In this document: piece by piece, positions 1-9,396 of the stretch | Numbering within the stretch: position 1 is the stretch's first letter | Layout: every line of letters begins with the position of its first letter | Source: Paraburkholderia fynbosensis | GTDB taxonomy: Bacteria > Pseudomonadota > Gammaproteobacteria > Burkholderiales > Burkholderiaceae | NCBI RefSeq assembly: GCF_902859935.1 | Contig: NZ_CADIKI010000013.1 | Location: 164,235-228,234, forward strand | Direction of reading: 5' to 3' | Length of the DNA: 64,000 nt | The notes under the pieces: model-generated | Told to the model about the DNA's origin: nothing | The model's database searches: none | Seen by the model: only the letters and a program-made list of their open reading frames with translations | Position numbers and translations under genes: made by a program

Positions 1-8
1 GGTGACTT

Positions 9-39
9 CGCCCGGACCTTCACGGTCTGGGCGCTTTTT
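9..39 (+). terminator. Rho-independent terminator of a gene left of the window
   Basis: Ten-base-pair GC-rich stem (left arm 9-18, right arm 24-33, one G-U pair) with a five-base loop, followed by a run of five T. The shape is a classical intrinsic terminator for a plus-strand transcript that begins before the window. Confidence 0.8.
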
Positions 40-117
40 CGGCGCTGTCGGCACGCCGTTTTTTATTCCGCGCCCTGACGGTCCGCTCCGGTCAATATGG
101 CAACGGCCGCGACCACG

Positions 118-366
118 TCAATCGCGTGCGATGAGATCGCCCACCTGACCACGACCAGTGACCAGACAGCTCGACAGAAAGTTTTCTCCCTGACTGCTGG
201 CTGCAACGTCTCCAAACCCCTTCTTCAACGCGTTCGATTTGACCAGTTGCGCGCCCTGATGGCACGTGATGGTCCCGACCTCTCCGGCTTGCGCGCGCAT
301 CAAGGCTCTATCCGCCATCAGATATCCGAGCAACAGCACCACGGCAATATTGAACGCCTGTCTCAT
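118..366 (-). CDS. Small putative exported/membrane protein, unknown function
   Basis: An 82-residue protein that I do not recognise. The N-terminus is a hydrophobic stretch (about residues 5-20) after MRQ, consistent with a signal anchor or signal peptide, followed by a polar region with two cysteines. A strong Shine-Dalgarno (AAGAGGAGG) lies a few bases before the ATG, which is the main reason to believe the gene. It stands alone, with about 250 bases of non-coding sequence between it and the next gene. No function is inferred. Confidence 0.55.
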   Translation of the reverse strand: MRQAFNIAVVLLLGYLMADRALMRAQAGEVGTITCHQGAQLVKSNALKKGFGDVAASSQGENFLSSCLVTGRGQVGDLIARD

Positions 367-620
367 GGGTCGCCTCCTCTTTAGAAGAGACTAACGCGAA
401 CCGGAGACGCAGGGTCCTAGGGGTTTCCCGATTGATCGCTATTCAATGATGCAGATTAAATCGGGTAGTGCTGCCGGTGTTACTAGCATGTGGGATATGG
501 GATCCGGCTCTTGCGCAGTAAAGTTGACCTGGCGCGGTACGCTTTCGGCCTGCCTCGCGCCGTGCCGAACAGCGGCTATGGCGCGCAAGGCCGCTCATCC
601 AGCTACATGTTCTGCAGCCT
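367..620. other. Non-coding stretch
   Basis: About 250 bases between the small exported protein (transcribed leftwards) and the end of the squalene/phytoene synthase gene. It must hold the promoter of the small gene. I see no clear promoter match, repeat or RNA. Confidence 0.4.
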
Positions 621-1667
621 TTACAGCCGCGCTTCGATCAGTCCGATGCGATTTTCGATCGCGTTGCGCACCAGTCCATTCGACGACACCAGCAGCAGCG
701 ACGACGCGATGATCCGATACACCGTATTGCGTCGTACCTTGGAAACCTTCTGCGGATCGAGCCACGCGTCGTTATCGACCAGCAGCAACAGTGTCTCGAG
801 GCCGATCAGAATCGGCCACAAACACGCGAGACGCAAACGCACGGAAAATGCCGGAATTGCCAGCGTGTAGTCCAGAGCCTCGCGGAAATGATCGAGCGTC
901 TTGCGCAGAAGCTCGACCAGCAGCGGCCGCGCACGCAGCGAGTTGGCCGGCACAAGCAGCTCTCGCGCAGCGAGCCCGTACTGGTCCAACATGCTCTGCG
1001 GCAGATAGCAGCGGCCGATGCGCAAGTCCTTGCCACAATCGCGCAGTACGTTGGTCATTTGCAGCGCCTTGCCGAAACGCACGCCACGATGCGCCATCGT
1101 GCCGGGATGCTCCTTCAGCGTACCCGGCATGTGCGCATAGGTCATCGTGGTCCAGAACTCACCGACACACCCCGCCACCAGATACGTATAGCGGTCGAGA
1201 TCATCGTATCCGGAAAGCGCCGCGATCTGGCCGGAACGTTCGTCGGGAAAGGTGCGCAGATCGAATTCCATGCCCTCGGTCAGCGTCGTGACGATCTCGC
1301 GCACGGCCTTGCGGTCCGCTTCGCTCAATTGCGACAGCACGTCGAGCGCGGGGCCGAGCGATTCGAGCAACACTTTTTCATCGGACTGGACCTGCTGACT
1401 CGCCACTTCGTCAGCCATGCGTCGCAGCAGTGCGCCGTCGTCCGTGGCGCCGTTCACCTGTTCGCGCAGCGACAGCAGCAGCGCGAGGCGTTGTTCCGGC
1501 GAGATCAGCGAGGTGTCGGCGATTGTATCGGCCGCACGCGCCAGCAGGTATGCGAGGCCGATCGGATCGCGCATGCCGGCGGGCAGCACGCGCAGCGTGA
1601 GATAGAAGGAGCGTGAAACACCTTTCAGGAGCGGGCCGAGAAGGAAGGCCCGGGTCGGATTCGGCAT
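621..1667 (-). CDS. Squalene/phytoene synthase family protein
   Basis: A 348-residue member of the trans-isoprenyl diphosphate synthase head-to-head family. The first Asp-rich motif is visible as DTIAD (around residue 47-51) and the second as a DCGKD segment followed by the typical RCYLP, so both Mg-diphosphate binding sites look present. The N-terminal SRSFYLTLRVLP is a family hallmark. Such enzymes condense two farnesyl-PP to squalene, or geranylgeranyl-PP to phytoene. No hopanoid (hpn) or carotenoid genes are next to it, so the product cannot be fixed from context. Length is normal for squalene synthases of this type. It is a single-gene unit with about 150 bases to the next gene. Confidence 0.85.
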   Translation of the reverse strand: MPNPTRAFLLGPLLKGVSRSFYLTLRVLPAGMRDPIGLAYLLARAADTIADTSLISPEQRLALLLSLREQVNGATDDGALLRRMADEVASQQVQSDEKVLLESLGPALDVLSQLSEADRKAVREIVTTLTEGMEFDLRTFPDERSGQIAALSGYDDLDRYTYLVAGCVGEFWTTMTYAHMPGTLKEHPGTMAHRGVRFGKALQMTNVLRDCGKDLRIGRCYLPQSMLDQYGLAARELLVPANSLRARPLLVELLRKTLDHFREALDYTLAIPAFSVRLRLACLWPILIGLETLLLLVDNDAWLDPQKVSKVRRNTVYRIIASSLLLVSSNGLVRNAIENRIGLIEARL

Positions 1668-1816
1668 GGATCGGATAGGGTCGGTATGGGCAGGAAGCGG
1701 GCAAAAAAAGCGGGCAAAAAACAGGCGCTGCCGAATTGTATACGGCGCGCGCCTTTGCCATGCGCGAGTGTTTCCACGCTTGCCTCACATCGACCGTCGA
1801 GCAGCTTCGCTCACGC

Positions 1817-2701
1817 TCAGATTTGATCGCCCAGCCCCAGCAGCCCGATCGCGTTCTGCTTGAGAATCAGCGGCTGCACCTCATCCCTGAAGCCGACCTG
1901 CTTGAAATCCTCCAGCCAGCGATCGGGCTGAATCAGCGGGAAGTCGGAGCCGAACAGCATTTTCCGCTTCAGCACGGTGTTGGCATGACGGATCAATTCG
2001 GGCGAAAAGTACTTCGGCGACCAACCGGACAGATCGATATACACATTGGGCTTATGCAATGCGATCGACAACGCCTGCTCCTGCCACGGCCACGACGGAT
2101 GCGCGATCACGATGCTCATATCGGGGAAATCCGCGGCGACGTCGTCGAGATGTATCGGCTCGGAGTACTTCAACCGCAACCCGCCGCCGCCCCGCATGCC
2201 GGAGCCCATGCCCGAATGACCGCTGTGGAAAACGGCCGTGAGCTTGTACTCGGCGATCAGTTCGTAAAGCGGATAAGCCAGACGGTCATTGGCAAAAAAC
2301 GCCTGCATGGTCGGATGGAACTTGAATCCGCGCACGCCATATTCTTCGATCAGCTTGCGCGCCTCTCGCACACCCATCTTGCCCTTGTGCGGATCGATGC
2401 TCGCGAAGGCGATCATGATGTCGCTGTTCTTCTGCGCGAATTCGGCGATCTCCTCGTTCGGAATACGCCGCCGGCCGAGATTCGCTTCGCAGTCGACGGT
2501 GAACATCACGAAGCCGATCTTGCGCTCGCGATAATGTTCGATGGTCTCGGGAATCGTCGGCCGCCTGCCGCGCTTCAGCACGGTGCCGAAGTACTTGTCG
2601 GCGGCATCGTCAAACTCCTTGCCGAATAGATCCGGCGGCTGGCAGCACGAGACTTCCGCGTGCACGTGCATGTCGATTGCAACGAGTTGGTCGAGGTTCA
2701 T
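1817..2701 (-). CDS. Amidohydrolase (ACMSD-like, amidohydrolase 2 family)
   Basis: A 294-residue metal-dependent hydrolase/decarboxylase of the amidohydrolase 2 family. The N-terminal metal motif DMHVH, the mid-protein HSGHSG and IAHPSWPW histidines and the C-terminal GSDFP aspartate give the full TIM-barrel metal site. It is the last gene of a leftward unit behind feruloyl-CoA synthetase, vanillin dehydrogenase and the hydratase-lyase, with only about 40 bases separating it from fcs. That implies a role in the same aromatic pathway, but the exact substrate is not evident. Members of this family act on ring-cleavage products and on ortho-hydroxybenzoate-type acids. Confidence 0.8.
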   Translation of the reverse strand: MNLDQLVAIDMHVHAEVSCCQPPDLFGKEFDDAADKYFGTVLKRGRRPTIPETIEHYRERKIGFVMFTVDCEANLGRRRIPNEEIAEFAQKNSDIMIAFASIDPHKGKMGVREARKLIEEYGVRGFKFHPTMQAFFANDRLAYPLYELIAEYKLTAVFHSGHSGMGSGMRGGGGLRLKYSEPIHLDDVAADFPDMSIVIAHPSWPWQEQALSIALHKPNVYIDLSGWSPKYFSPELIRHANTVLKRKMLFGSDFPLIQPDRWLEDFKQVGFRDEVQPLILKQNAIGLLGLGDQI

Positions 2702-2742
2702 CTACGGATTTCCTGTCGGTGTCCGCGTTCGAGCGTCACGCA

Positions 2743-4644
2743 TCACAGCGCGCCGCGCGCGCTCGCGACGATCACAGCGGGATCGCGCTGTGCCGTGTCG
2801 TACATTGTCTCGACGAGCGCAGCCCGATGGGTCAGCACCGCGCGCTGATTGATCGAGCCCTTGTCGGTGATCTCGCCGAGGTCGAGCGAAGGCGCGACGT
2901 CCATCAGCCGCAAGCGCGCGATGGTGGTGGCGCTGCCGGTCGCGCCACGGTTGAGCGTGTCCAGCAGCGCCGCGAAGTGTGCCCGCACGGCGGGCGCATC
3001 GACCACCTCGCGCGCACTCGCCGAAGCGGGCAGACCCGCGAGGCGCCTGCAATCGTCGAGTCGCGGAAACACCAGCAGACTGACGTCGTCGCGATTCATG
3101 CCGGCGACCACCACGTCCTGCACATACGGCGCCCCTTCGGAAATGACCCGCGCGCGCATCGGCCCGACGCTCACGAAGGTGCCCGAACTCAGCTTGAAAT
3201 CCTCGGCGACACGCCCGTCGAACAGCAGCCCCAACTCGGGCCGCGCCACGTCAACGAAGCGCACCGCGTCACCGCTGCAAAAATAGCCTTCTTCGTCGAA
3301 CGCATTGGCCCGCTCTGCGGCGTTCGCGCGCCAGTAACCAGGCATCACATGAGGGCCGCGATAGCGCGCTTCGAGCTTGTCGCCGACGGGCGCGAGCTTG
3401 ACCTCGCAACCGTGCGCGGGCAGGCCCACGTAACCCGCGCTCATGATGGGCCCGGTGGTGAACAGGCACGATGGGGACGTCTCCGTCATCCCGAGTCCGG
3501 CCATGATGCGAATGCGCTCGCCGCAGTACTTTTCCGTGACGCGTTCAAGCCGGTCCCACGCCGCTTGCGACAACCCCGCGCCCGAGAAGAAATACACCTT
3601 CACTCGTGAAAAGAACGTCTCGCGCAACTGGGCGTCCTGCTCTAGCGCGATCGTCAGTTCTTCCCAGCCCTTCGGGACATTGAAGTAGATGGTCGGGGCG
3701 ATGTCGCGCAGATTGCGCAGCGTGTCGCCGAACTTGCCGTTGACCGGCTTGCCGTCGTCGATATAAAGCGTGCCGCCGTTGTAGAGCGCGATGCCCACGT
3801 TGTGGCTGCCGCCGAACGTATGGTTCCAGGGCAGCCAGTCGACCAGCACCGGCGGCTCCTTGGCGAATTCGGGAAACGTTTCGAGCAGCATCTGCTGGTT
3901 GCTGCACAGCATGCGGTGCGTGGTCGGCACCGCCTTCGGCAGTTTGGTCGAACCCGAGGTGAACAGAAACTTGGCGATCGCGTCCGGGCTCACCGCCGCG
4001 TGAACGGCATCGACCGTGGTGGGCGTGGTGCGCAACAGCTCACTGAACGCCGTCACCTGGCGCCCGCTTTGCGGTTCACGCGGCAACGTCGCGGCGACGA
4101 CTTCGACATCGGCCGGCACGACCGCGTCGATCGCCTTGGCGAACGTCTCGTAGCCGCTCACGAAGACCAGACCGGGCGTCAGCAGGTCGATCGTATGGCG
4201 CAGCTTGCCGTAGTCACCGGATGCCAATGCATAGGCCGGAGAAATGGCCGCATACGGAATGCCGGCCCACATCGCGCCGAGCGCGAGTTGCAAATGGTCG
4301 AGATCATTGCCGGACAAAATCGCGACGGGCCGCTCGGCGGACAGATTGCGCGCCAGCAAAGCCTGGCCGATGGCGCGTGCGCTTTGCAGCGCGTCCGCGT
4401 AGCTCAGGCCGATCCATTCACCGTCGCTGCCGCGGCGCGCCGCCAGCCAGCGCTCGGGATGCGCCTGCGCGCCGCTCGCAAGCCGCTGCGTCAAACGCTG
4501 CGGATGCTCGCCAAGCGCTTCGGATGCTTGCAGATACCACGTGTCTCCCTGCCGCCGCATGCGCAACGACGAAGCGCCGATCGTCGTCGCCCGGTACCGC
4601 GTCGGCGCGCCGGAGGTGTTCGTTTGTGTCGGCTCGGAATGCAA
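2743..4644 (-). CDS. fcs: Feruloyl-CoA synthetase
   Basis: Acyl-adenylate-forming enzyme (ANL superfamily) that activates ferulate, p-coumarate or caffeate with ATP and CoA. The P-loop-like FTSGSTKLPKAVP and the adenylation motif GLGMTETSP are visible, and length is right for the family. The chosen start is a TTG at 4644, giving 633 residues. It has GGAGA six bases upstream and precedes the sequence HSEPTQTN. A longer in-frame extension to a TTG at 4746 has a poorly placed ribosome site and adds a low-complexity tail. It lies 120 bases downstream of vdh in the ech-vdh-fcs-amidohydrolase unit. Function is supported by both sequence and neighbours. Confidence 0.9.
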   Translation of the reverse strand: MHSEPTQTNTSGAPTRYRATTIGASSLRMRRQGDTWYLQASEALGEHPQRLTQRLASGAQAHPERWLAARRGSDGEWIGLSYADALQSARAIGQALLARNLSAERPVAILSGNDLDHLQLALGAMWAGIPYAAISPAYALASGDYGKLRHTIDLLTPGLVFVSGYETFAKAIDAVVPADVEVVAATLPREPQSGRQVTAFSELLRTTPTTVDAVHAAVSPDAIAKFLFTSGSTKLPKAVPTTHRMLCSNQQMLLETFPEFAKEPPVLVDWLPWNHTFGGSHNVGIALYNGGTLYIDDGKPVNGKFGDTLRNLRDIAPTIYFNVPKGWEELTIALEQDAQLRETFFSRVKVYFFSGAGLSQAAWDRLERVTEKYCGERIRIMAGLGMTETSPSCLFTTGPIMSAGYVGLPAHGCEVKLAPVGDKLEARYRGPHVMPGYWRANAAERANAFDEEGYFCSGDAVRFVDVARPELGLLFDGRVAEDFKLSSGTFVSVGPMRARVISEGAPYVQDVVVAGMNRDDVSLLVFPRLDDCRRLAGLPASASAREVVDAPAVRAHFAALLDTLNRGATGSATTIARLRLMDVAPSLDLGEITDKGSINQRAVLTHRAALVETMYDTAQRDPAVIVASARGAL

Positions 4645-4764
4645 AGCCTGTCTCCCTGGAAAGGTGCCTGCGCGCCGTCTCGCGACGGCATCGGGCGCTC
4701 CGCCCGATGCGGCGGAGCAACCTTCTCTATCTACTGTTTCGATCAACCTTCGAAGCGCGGACGA

Positions 4765-6216
4765 TCAGATCGGATAGTGGCGAGGCCCGGTCTGAATCGT
4801 GATCCAGCGCAGATCGGTGAATTCGGCAATCGACGCCTTGCTGCCAAAGCGCCCGTAGCCGCTCTTCTTCACGCCGCCGAACGGCATCTGCGCTTCGTCG
4901 TGCACCGTCGGGCCGTTGATATGACAGATGCCCGATTCGATCCGCCTGGCCACGTTCAATGCGCGCGATACGTCGCGGCTGAATACCGCGGCGGAAAGAC
5001 CGTACTCGCTGTCGTTAGCAACCCGAACCGCTTCTTCGTCGTTGTCCACGCGCTGCACCGTGACCACCGGGCCGAAGGACTCATCCGCATACAGCTTCAT
5101 GGCAGGCGTGATGCCGTCGACGATCACCGGTTGCATCACCGCGCCCTCGACCGTGCAGCCGACCGGCAGTTGCGCGCCCTTGTCGCGCGCGTCGTCGATC
5201 AACGCCTTGATGCGCCGCGCCGACGCCTCGCTTTCGAGCACACCGAGCACCGAGTCTGCGGCGGCCGGGTCGCCAGCCTTCAAGGTGCGTGCTTTGGCCG
5301 CCAGCTTCTCTACCAGCGCATCGGCTATCTTGCGATCGACGATTACCCGCTCCGTCGACATGCAAATTTGGCCCTGGTTGAAGAATGCACCGAACGCGAT
5401 GCCGGCCACGGCCGCATCGAGATCGGCGTCGTCGAGCACGACCACCGGTGCTTTACCGCCCAGTTCGAGCAAAGCCGGCTTCAGATGCTGCGCCGCATGT
5501 TGCGCGACGATGCGCCCCACGCGCGTCGAGCCGGTGAAGTTGACCCGCCGCACCGCAGGATGCGCGATCAGACGTTCGACGATAGCCGGAGCGTCTTCAG
5601 CGGCATGCGTGACGACGTTCACGACGCCATCGCCAAGCCCCGCCTCCTGCAACACGCTGCCGATCAGCCGATGCACGCCCGGACAGCCCTCGGACGCCTT
5701 GAACACGACCGTGTTGCCGCAAGCGAGCGGCATCGCAAGCGCCCGCGTGCCGAGGATGACCGGCGCGTTCCACGGCGCCATGCCGAGCACCACGCCGCAC
5801 GGCTGGCGCACGGCCATCGCGAGACTGCCGGGCACGTCGGACGGAATCACGTCGCCGTCGATCTGCGTGGTCATCGCGGCGGCTTCGCGCAGCATGTTGG
5901 CCGCGAGCATCACATTGAAGCCGTACCAGTTCGGCATTGCGCCGGTTTCGGCCACGCCGGTTTCGATGAACTGCGCGGTACGCGCATCCATCAGGTCGGC
6001 GGCGGCGAGCAGCCGTTTGCGGCGCTCGGTGGGTGCCAGCGCCGACCATGCCGGGAAAGCACGCGCCGCGGCTTCGACCGCCGCGTCCGCGTCGGCCAGC
6101 GTCGCGGCGGGCGCGCGCGAAGCGGCCCGACCATTCGCGGGACTGATCCGCTCAAACGTCTTGCCGTCCGATGCGCCGCGGCTCTGGCCGTCGATCAATA
6201 AAGTCACTTCATGCAT
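4765..6216 (-). CDS. vdh: Vanillin dehydrogenase (aldehyde dehydrogenase family)
   Basis: A 483-residue NAD(P)-dependent aldehyde dehydrogenase. The catalytic glutamate sits in LLELGGKAP and the catalytic cysteine in FFNQGQICMSTE. The Rossmann-type FTGSTRVG motif and the C-terminal PFGGVKKSGYGR are also present. Placed between the hydratase-lyase that releases vanillin and fcs, it most likely oxidises vanillin, and p-hydroxybenzaldehyde, to the carboxylic acid. The ATG at 6216 is preceded by a GAGGAGACG-type ribosome site. Length is normal and no defects are seen. Confidence 0.92.
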   Translation of the reverse strand: MHEVTLLIDGQSRGASDGKTFERISPANGRAASRAPAATLADADAAVEAAARAFPAWSALAPTERRKRLLAAADLMDARTAQFIETGVAETGAMPNWYGFNVMLAANMLREAAAMTTQIDGDVIPSDVPGSLAMAVRQPCGVVLGMAPWNAPVILGTRALAMPLACGNTVVFKASEGCPGVHRLIGSVLQEAGLGDGVVNVVTHAAEDAPAIVERLIAHPAVRRVNFTGSTRVGRIVAQHAAQHLKPALLELGGKAPVVVLDDADLDAAVAGIAFGAFFNQGQICMSTERVIVDRKIADALVEKLAAKARTLKAGDPAAADSVLGVLESEASARRIKALIDDARDKGAQLPVGCTVEGAVMQPVIVDGITPAMKLYADESFGPVVTVQRVDNDEEAVRVANDSEYGLSAAVFSRDVSRALNVARRIESGICHINGPTVHDEAQMPFGGVKKSGYGRFGSKASIAEFTDLRWITIQTGPRHYPI

Positions 6217-6273
6217 ATAGGTCGTCTCCTCGCGTGTCTGTTTCGCTCGAACCTGGGGTGCCGCGCAAAACGC

Positions 6274-7101
6274 TCAGCGTTTGTAGGCTTGCAGGCCCGG
6301 CTTGATCGCCTTGTCGTCGAGGAACTGCTTCAGGCCCTGCTCGCGGCCATGCTCGGGGTCGCGCAGTTGCGCCTGGTCGAGCTTGGCGTACAGGTAGTCT
6401 TCGTTCTGCTCCCACGTCAATTCGCGGCTGCGCTTGAAGCCGTGCTTGGCCGCACGCAACACCACCGGGTTCTTCTCCAGCAGTTTGCCAGCAAGCGCAC
6501 GCGTCGCCTCACGCAATTCGGCGCGTGGCACGCTGCTGTTGACGAGGCCCATTTGCGCCGCCTGCTGGCCCGTGAAAGTCTCGCCCGTCATGATGTAATA
6601 CAGCGCCTGACGATGCCCGACGGTGTCGGCCATTGCCTTGCTCACCAGATTGCCCGGGGGAATGCCCCAGTTGATTTCGGAGAGGCCGAACACCGCTTCG
6701 TCCGCGGCGATGGCGAGATCGCACGCCACCAGCGGCGAGAAGCCGCCGCCGAAACACCAGCCGTTGACCATCGCGATGGTCGGCTTCGAATACATGCGCA
6801 GCAGTTGCCATTGCCAGCGCGACGCGTCGCGGCGAATCTTTTCCTGCAGGATTTCCGGGCCCGCATCGACCTCGCGGAAATATTCCTTCAGGTCCATGCC
6901 GGCGGTCCACGCATCGCCCTCGCCGGTCAGCACCAGAACCTGCGCTTCGGCGTCGAGCTCGACCGCTTCCAGCACCTCGATCATTTCCTTGTTCAGCGTC
7001 GGGCTCATCGCATTGCGCTTCTCGGGACGGTTCAACGTCACCCATGCGATACCCTCGACGACATCGACCTTGACGGTTTTCCAACGGCCTTCGTAATTCA
7101 T
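6274..7101 (-). CDS. ech: p-Hydroxycinnamoyl-CoA hydratase/lyase
   Basis: A 275-residue crotonase-fold enzyme that hydrates feruloyl-CoA and cleaves it to vanillin plus acetyl-CoA. It has the family-typical RPEKRNAMSP, the oxyanion-hole regions GEGDAWTAGMDLKEY and NGWCFGGGFSPL, and the glutamate in GLSEINWGIPPGN, which is close to characterised feruloyl-CoA hydratase-lyases. It is the first gene of the leftward catabolic unit. The promoter region to its right contains a perfect palindrome (7153-7171) that also occurs before the transporter gene, which points to repression by the adjacent MarR protein. Confidence 0.93.
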   Translation of the reverse strand: MNYEGRWKTVKVDVVEGIAWVTLNRPEKRNAMSPTLNKEMIEVLEAVELDAEAQVLVLTGEGDAWTAGMDLKEYFREVDAGPEILQEKIRRDASRWQWQLLRMYSKPTIAMVNGWCFGGGFSPLVACDLAIAADEAVFGLSEINWGIPPGNLVSKAMADTVGHRQALYYIMTGETFTGQQAAQMGLVNSSVPRAELREATRALAGKLLEKNPVVLRAAKHGFKRSRELTWEQNEDYLYAKLDQAQLRDPEHGREQGLKQFLDDKAIKPGLQAYKR

Positions 7102-7152
7102 CTGTTTTCTCCGTGAATGTCGACCGACGTAGCGGCCTCATGGACACATTTA

Positions 7153-7171
7153 ATATCAGGTTGCCTGATAT
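7153..7171. promoter_or_regulatory. Palindromic operator 1 (probable MarR site)
   Basis: Perfect inverted repeat: ATATCAGG, three-base spacer, CCTGATAT. It lies between ech (leftward) and the divergent marR gene (rightward), about 50 bases from the ech start. A near copy occurs at 7794-7812 before the transporter gene. Two copies flanking the regulator fit a MarR dimer site controlling both the catabolic unit and uptake. Confidence 0.75.
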
Positions 7172-7268
7172 GTAAAGCGGAAATTCGCAGGCTCGGTGCA
7201 AACCCCTAGCGACGGTTTCTGGCGTCCAGCGCGCTAAGATGCGGGATAGACCGAACCTCCTGTCCATC

Positions 7269-7739
7269 ATGAGCAAAAATCAAAAGCCAGCCGCCGAACC
7301 CACCGCCGCACGCACCCGACGTTCCAGCCTGCGCCTGACCTATGTGATCGGCAGCTTGGATCGCATCCTGCGGCGCCGCATGACCGAAGCGCTCGCGCCG
7401 CTCGGTCTTACGCTCGCCCAATTCACGGCGCTTTCCGTGCTTGAGGCGAAGGGGCAGGCGTCCAATGCACAAGTCGCCGAGCGCTCGTTCATCACGCCGC
7501 AATCGGCCAATGAAGTGATGAACGCAATGGCGAGCCGCAATTGGGTCAGCCGCGAACCGGACCCGACGCACGGCCGCATCGTGCTGCTGCAATTGACGGA
7601 CGAAGGGCGCGCCGTGCTGCGCGAATGCGAACTGGCCGTCAAGGCCATCGAGAAACAGATGATGGAGGGCATCGAACTCGACGTGGCCGGCGCGCTTCAG
7701 ACTCACCTCGAAACTTTCGTCCGGAATCTGCGCGGCTAG
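7269..7739 (+). CDS. MarR-family regulator of hydroxycinnamate catabolism
   Basis: About 156 residues with a MarR winged helix: the recognition region AERSFITPQSANEVMNAM and the wing PTHGRIVLLQLTDEGRAVL are visible. The family binds short palindromes and is released by phenolic acids or their CoA thioesters. FerR/FerC-type regulators of ferulate genes belong here. It is divergent from ech and upstream of the transporter gene, with operator-like palindromes on both sides. The start is uncertain: ATG 7269 (SKNQKP) or an in-frame ATG 7239. Neither has a convincing ribosome site. Confidence 0.85.
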   Translation: MSKNQKPAAEPTAARTRRSSLRLTYVIGSLDRILRRRMTEALAPLGLTLAQFTALSVLEAKGQASNAQVAERSFITPQSANEVMNAMASRNWVSREPDPTHGRIVLLQLTDEGRAVLRECELAVKAIEKQMMEGIELDVAGALQTHLETFVRNLRG

Positions 7740-7793
7740 ATTCTCCGCGCCGCCAGAGTGCTAGGTGTTTTCACCGAAGGATTTGCACTTGTT

Positions 7794-7812
7794 TTATCAG
7801 CCTACCTGATAT
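7794..7812. promoter_or_regulatory. Palindromic operator 2 (probable MarR site)
   Basis: TTATCAGC, spacer CTA, CCTGATAT. The right half is identical to operator 1 and the left half differs at two bases, with the same three-base spacing. It lies about 270 bases upstream of the MFS transporter start. The 340-base stretch 7740-8078 otherwise shows no gene. Confidence 0.65.
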
Positions 7813-8078
7813 TAAATCCACACCACGATGCGGCGTGTGGAGAGACGCCGCTTGGCCTCGTAGCACACACGCCGTCGTGCGGACATCGACCCGATGCGCC
7901 GCGCGCCCCGGGGTGGCGAGGCGTCCCATCACGCGCTTGATGCCGATCTGACTACCGTTTTGCCGATGCCGTCCGTCAACCCGGACGACTCGGGCCTGCA
8001 CGCGCGTTGGCGCAGGGCCGGCATCTGCCGTACTTCATCGAAACCGGAAAACCACGCACTTTAATAAGGATCACTAAC

Positions 8079-9326
8079 GTGAAAAGAACCGGAACATTGA
8101 CTCCGACGCAAGGCGTTTCCGCCCCAGCGACATCCGGCCGATCGGGCGCCGCGGTCACGCTCGGATTGTGTTTTGCCATTGCGCTGCTCGAAGGGCTCGA
8201 CCTGCAGTCGGTCGGCGTGGCGGCACCGCGCATGGCGCGCGAGTTCGGCCTGTCGGTCGGACAGATGGGTCTCGCGTTCAGCGCCGGCACTTTCGGCTTG
8301 CTGCCGGGCGCCATGTTCGGCGGACGACTCGCCGACCGGATCGGCCGCAAGCGCGTGCTGGTGATTTCCGCGTGCCTGTTCGGCCTGCTCTCGATCATGA
8401 CCGCGCTGGTCAGCGACTTTCACACGCTGGTGATCGTGCGCATGCTGACGGGCATCGGGCTCGGCGGCGCACTGCCGAACCTGATTGCGTTGTCGTCGGA
8501 AGCGGTCGAGCCGCGTTCGCGCAGCACCGCCGTCAGCGTGATGTATTGCGGCATTCCGTTCGGCGGCGTGATCGCCTCGGTGATCGGCGTGATGAGCGCG
8601 GGCGACGCCGAGTGGCGTCACATCTTCTATGTGGGCGGTGCGGGGCCCTTGCTGCTGGTGCCGCTGCTGCTCCTGTTTCTCGCGGATTCGAAGGCATTCA
8701 CCCAGGCTTCGCACGACGGACGGGGCAAGCCCGCGCCGGTCGGCGAAATTCTGTTCGGCGGCACGCGTGGACTCTCCACCGTGCAGATCTGGGTCAGCTA
8801 CTTCTGCACGCTGATCGTCCTCTACTTCCTGCTCAACTGGCTGCCCTCGCTGATGGCCGCAAGCGGTCTGTCGCGCGCGCAGGTCGGTTACGTGCAGATT
8901 TTCTTCAACGTGGGCGGCGGGATCGGCGCGCTGTGCATCGGCATGCTGATGGATCGGATGCGCTCGGGTGTCGTGGTGGCGGGCATGTACGTCGGCATCA
9001 TCGCGTCGCTCACGGCGCTCTCGATGGCGCCCGGCTTCGGTGCGCTCGCGGCCGCCGCGTTCTTCGCGGGGATGTTCGTGATCGGCGGGCAATCGGTCCT
9101 GTACGCGCTGTCCGCCGCGTTCTATCCGACCGCGATGCGCGGCACCGGCGTCGGCGCGGCGGTGGCCGTCGGGCGCGTCGGCTCGGTGGTCGGGCCGCTG
9201 GCCGCCGGTCAACTGCTGGCGATGGGGCGCAGTTCGTCGACGGTGATCGGCGCAAGCATTCCTGTGACGGTGATCGCCGCCGCGGCCGCATTGCTGTTGC
9301 TGCGCCGCCCGCGCGCCGACGACTGA
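8079..9326 (+). CDS. MFS aromatic acid:H+ symporter
   Basis: A 415-residue 12-TM transporter of the aromatic-acid:proton symporter (AAHS) group related to PcaK/BenK. The N-terminal GLDLQSVGVAAP segment and the loop 2-3 signature GGRLADRIGRKRV are typical. I chose GTG 8079 because AAGGA stands eight bases ahead. The 24 codons upstream contain no TM or conserved sequence. It likely imports ferulate, coumarate or the esterase products into the cytoplasm. The upstream palindrome suggests co-regulation with ech-vdh-fcs. Confidence 0.87.
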   Translation: MKRTGTLTPTQGVSAPATSGRSGAAVTLGLCFAIALLEGLDLQSVGVAAPRMAREFGLSVGQMGLAFSAGTFGLLPGAMFGGRLADRIGRKRVLVISACLFGLLSIMTALVSDFHTLVIVRMLTGIGLGGALPNLIALSSEAVEPRSRSTAVSVMYCGIPFGGVIASVIGVMSAGDAEWRHIFYVGGAGPLLLVPLLLLFLADSKAFTQASHDGRGKPAPVGEILFGGTRGLSTVQIWVSYFCTLIVLYFLLNWLPSLMAASGLSRAQVGYVQIFFNVGGGIGALCIGMLMDRMRSGVVVAGMYVGIIASLTALSMAPGFGALAAAAFFAGMFVIGGQSVLYALSAAFYPTAMRGTGVGAAVAVGRVGSVVGPLAAGQLLAMGRSSSTVIGASIPVTVIAAAAALLLLRRPRADD

Positions 9327-9396
9327 GCGCAGCCCCGCAAAAAGACCCGACAACAACAACACATACGTTCAATCAAACGGTTTGGAGACATCTTTC

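Noticed and set aside
3802..6201. Long open frame of 799 codons on the plus strand
   Set aside because: It runs antisense over fcs and vdh, which have clear catalytic motifs. Composition is Arg/His-rich as expected for a GC-rich shadow frame.
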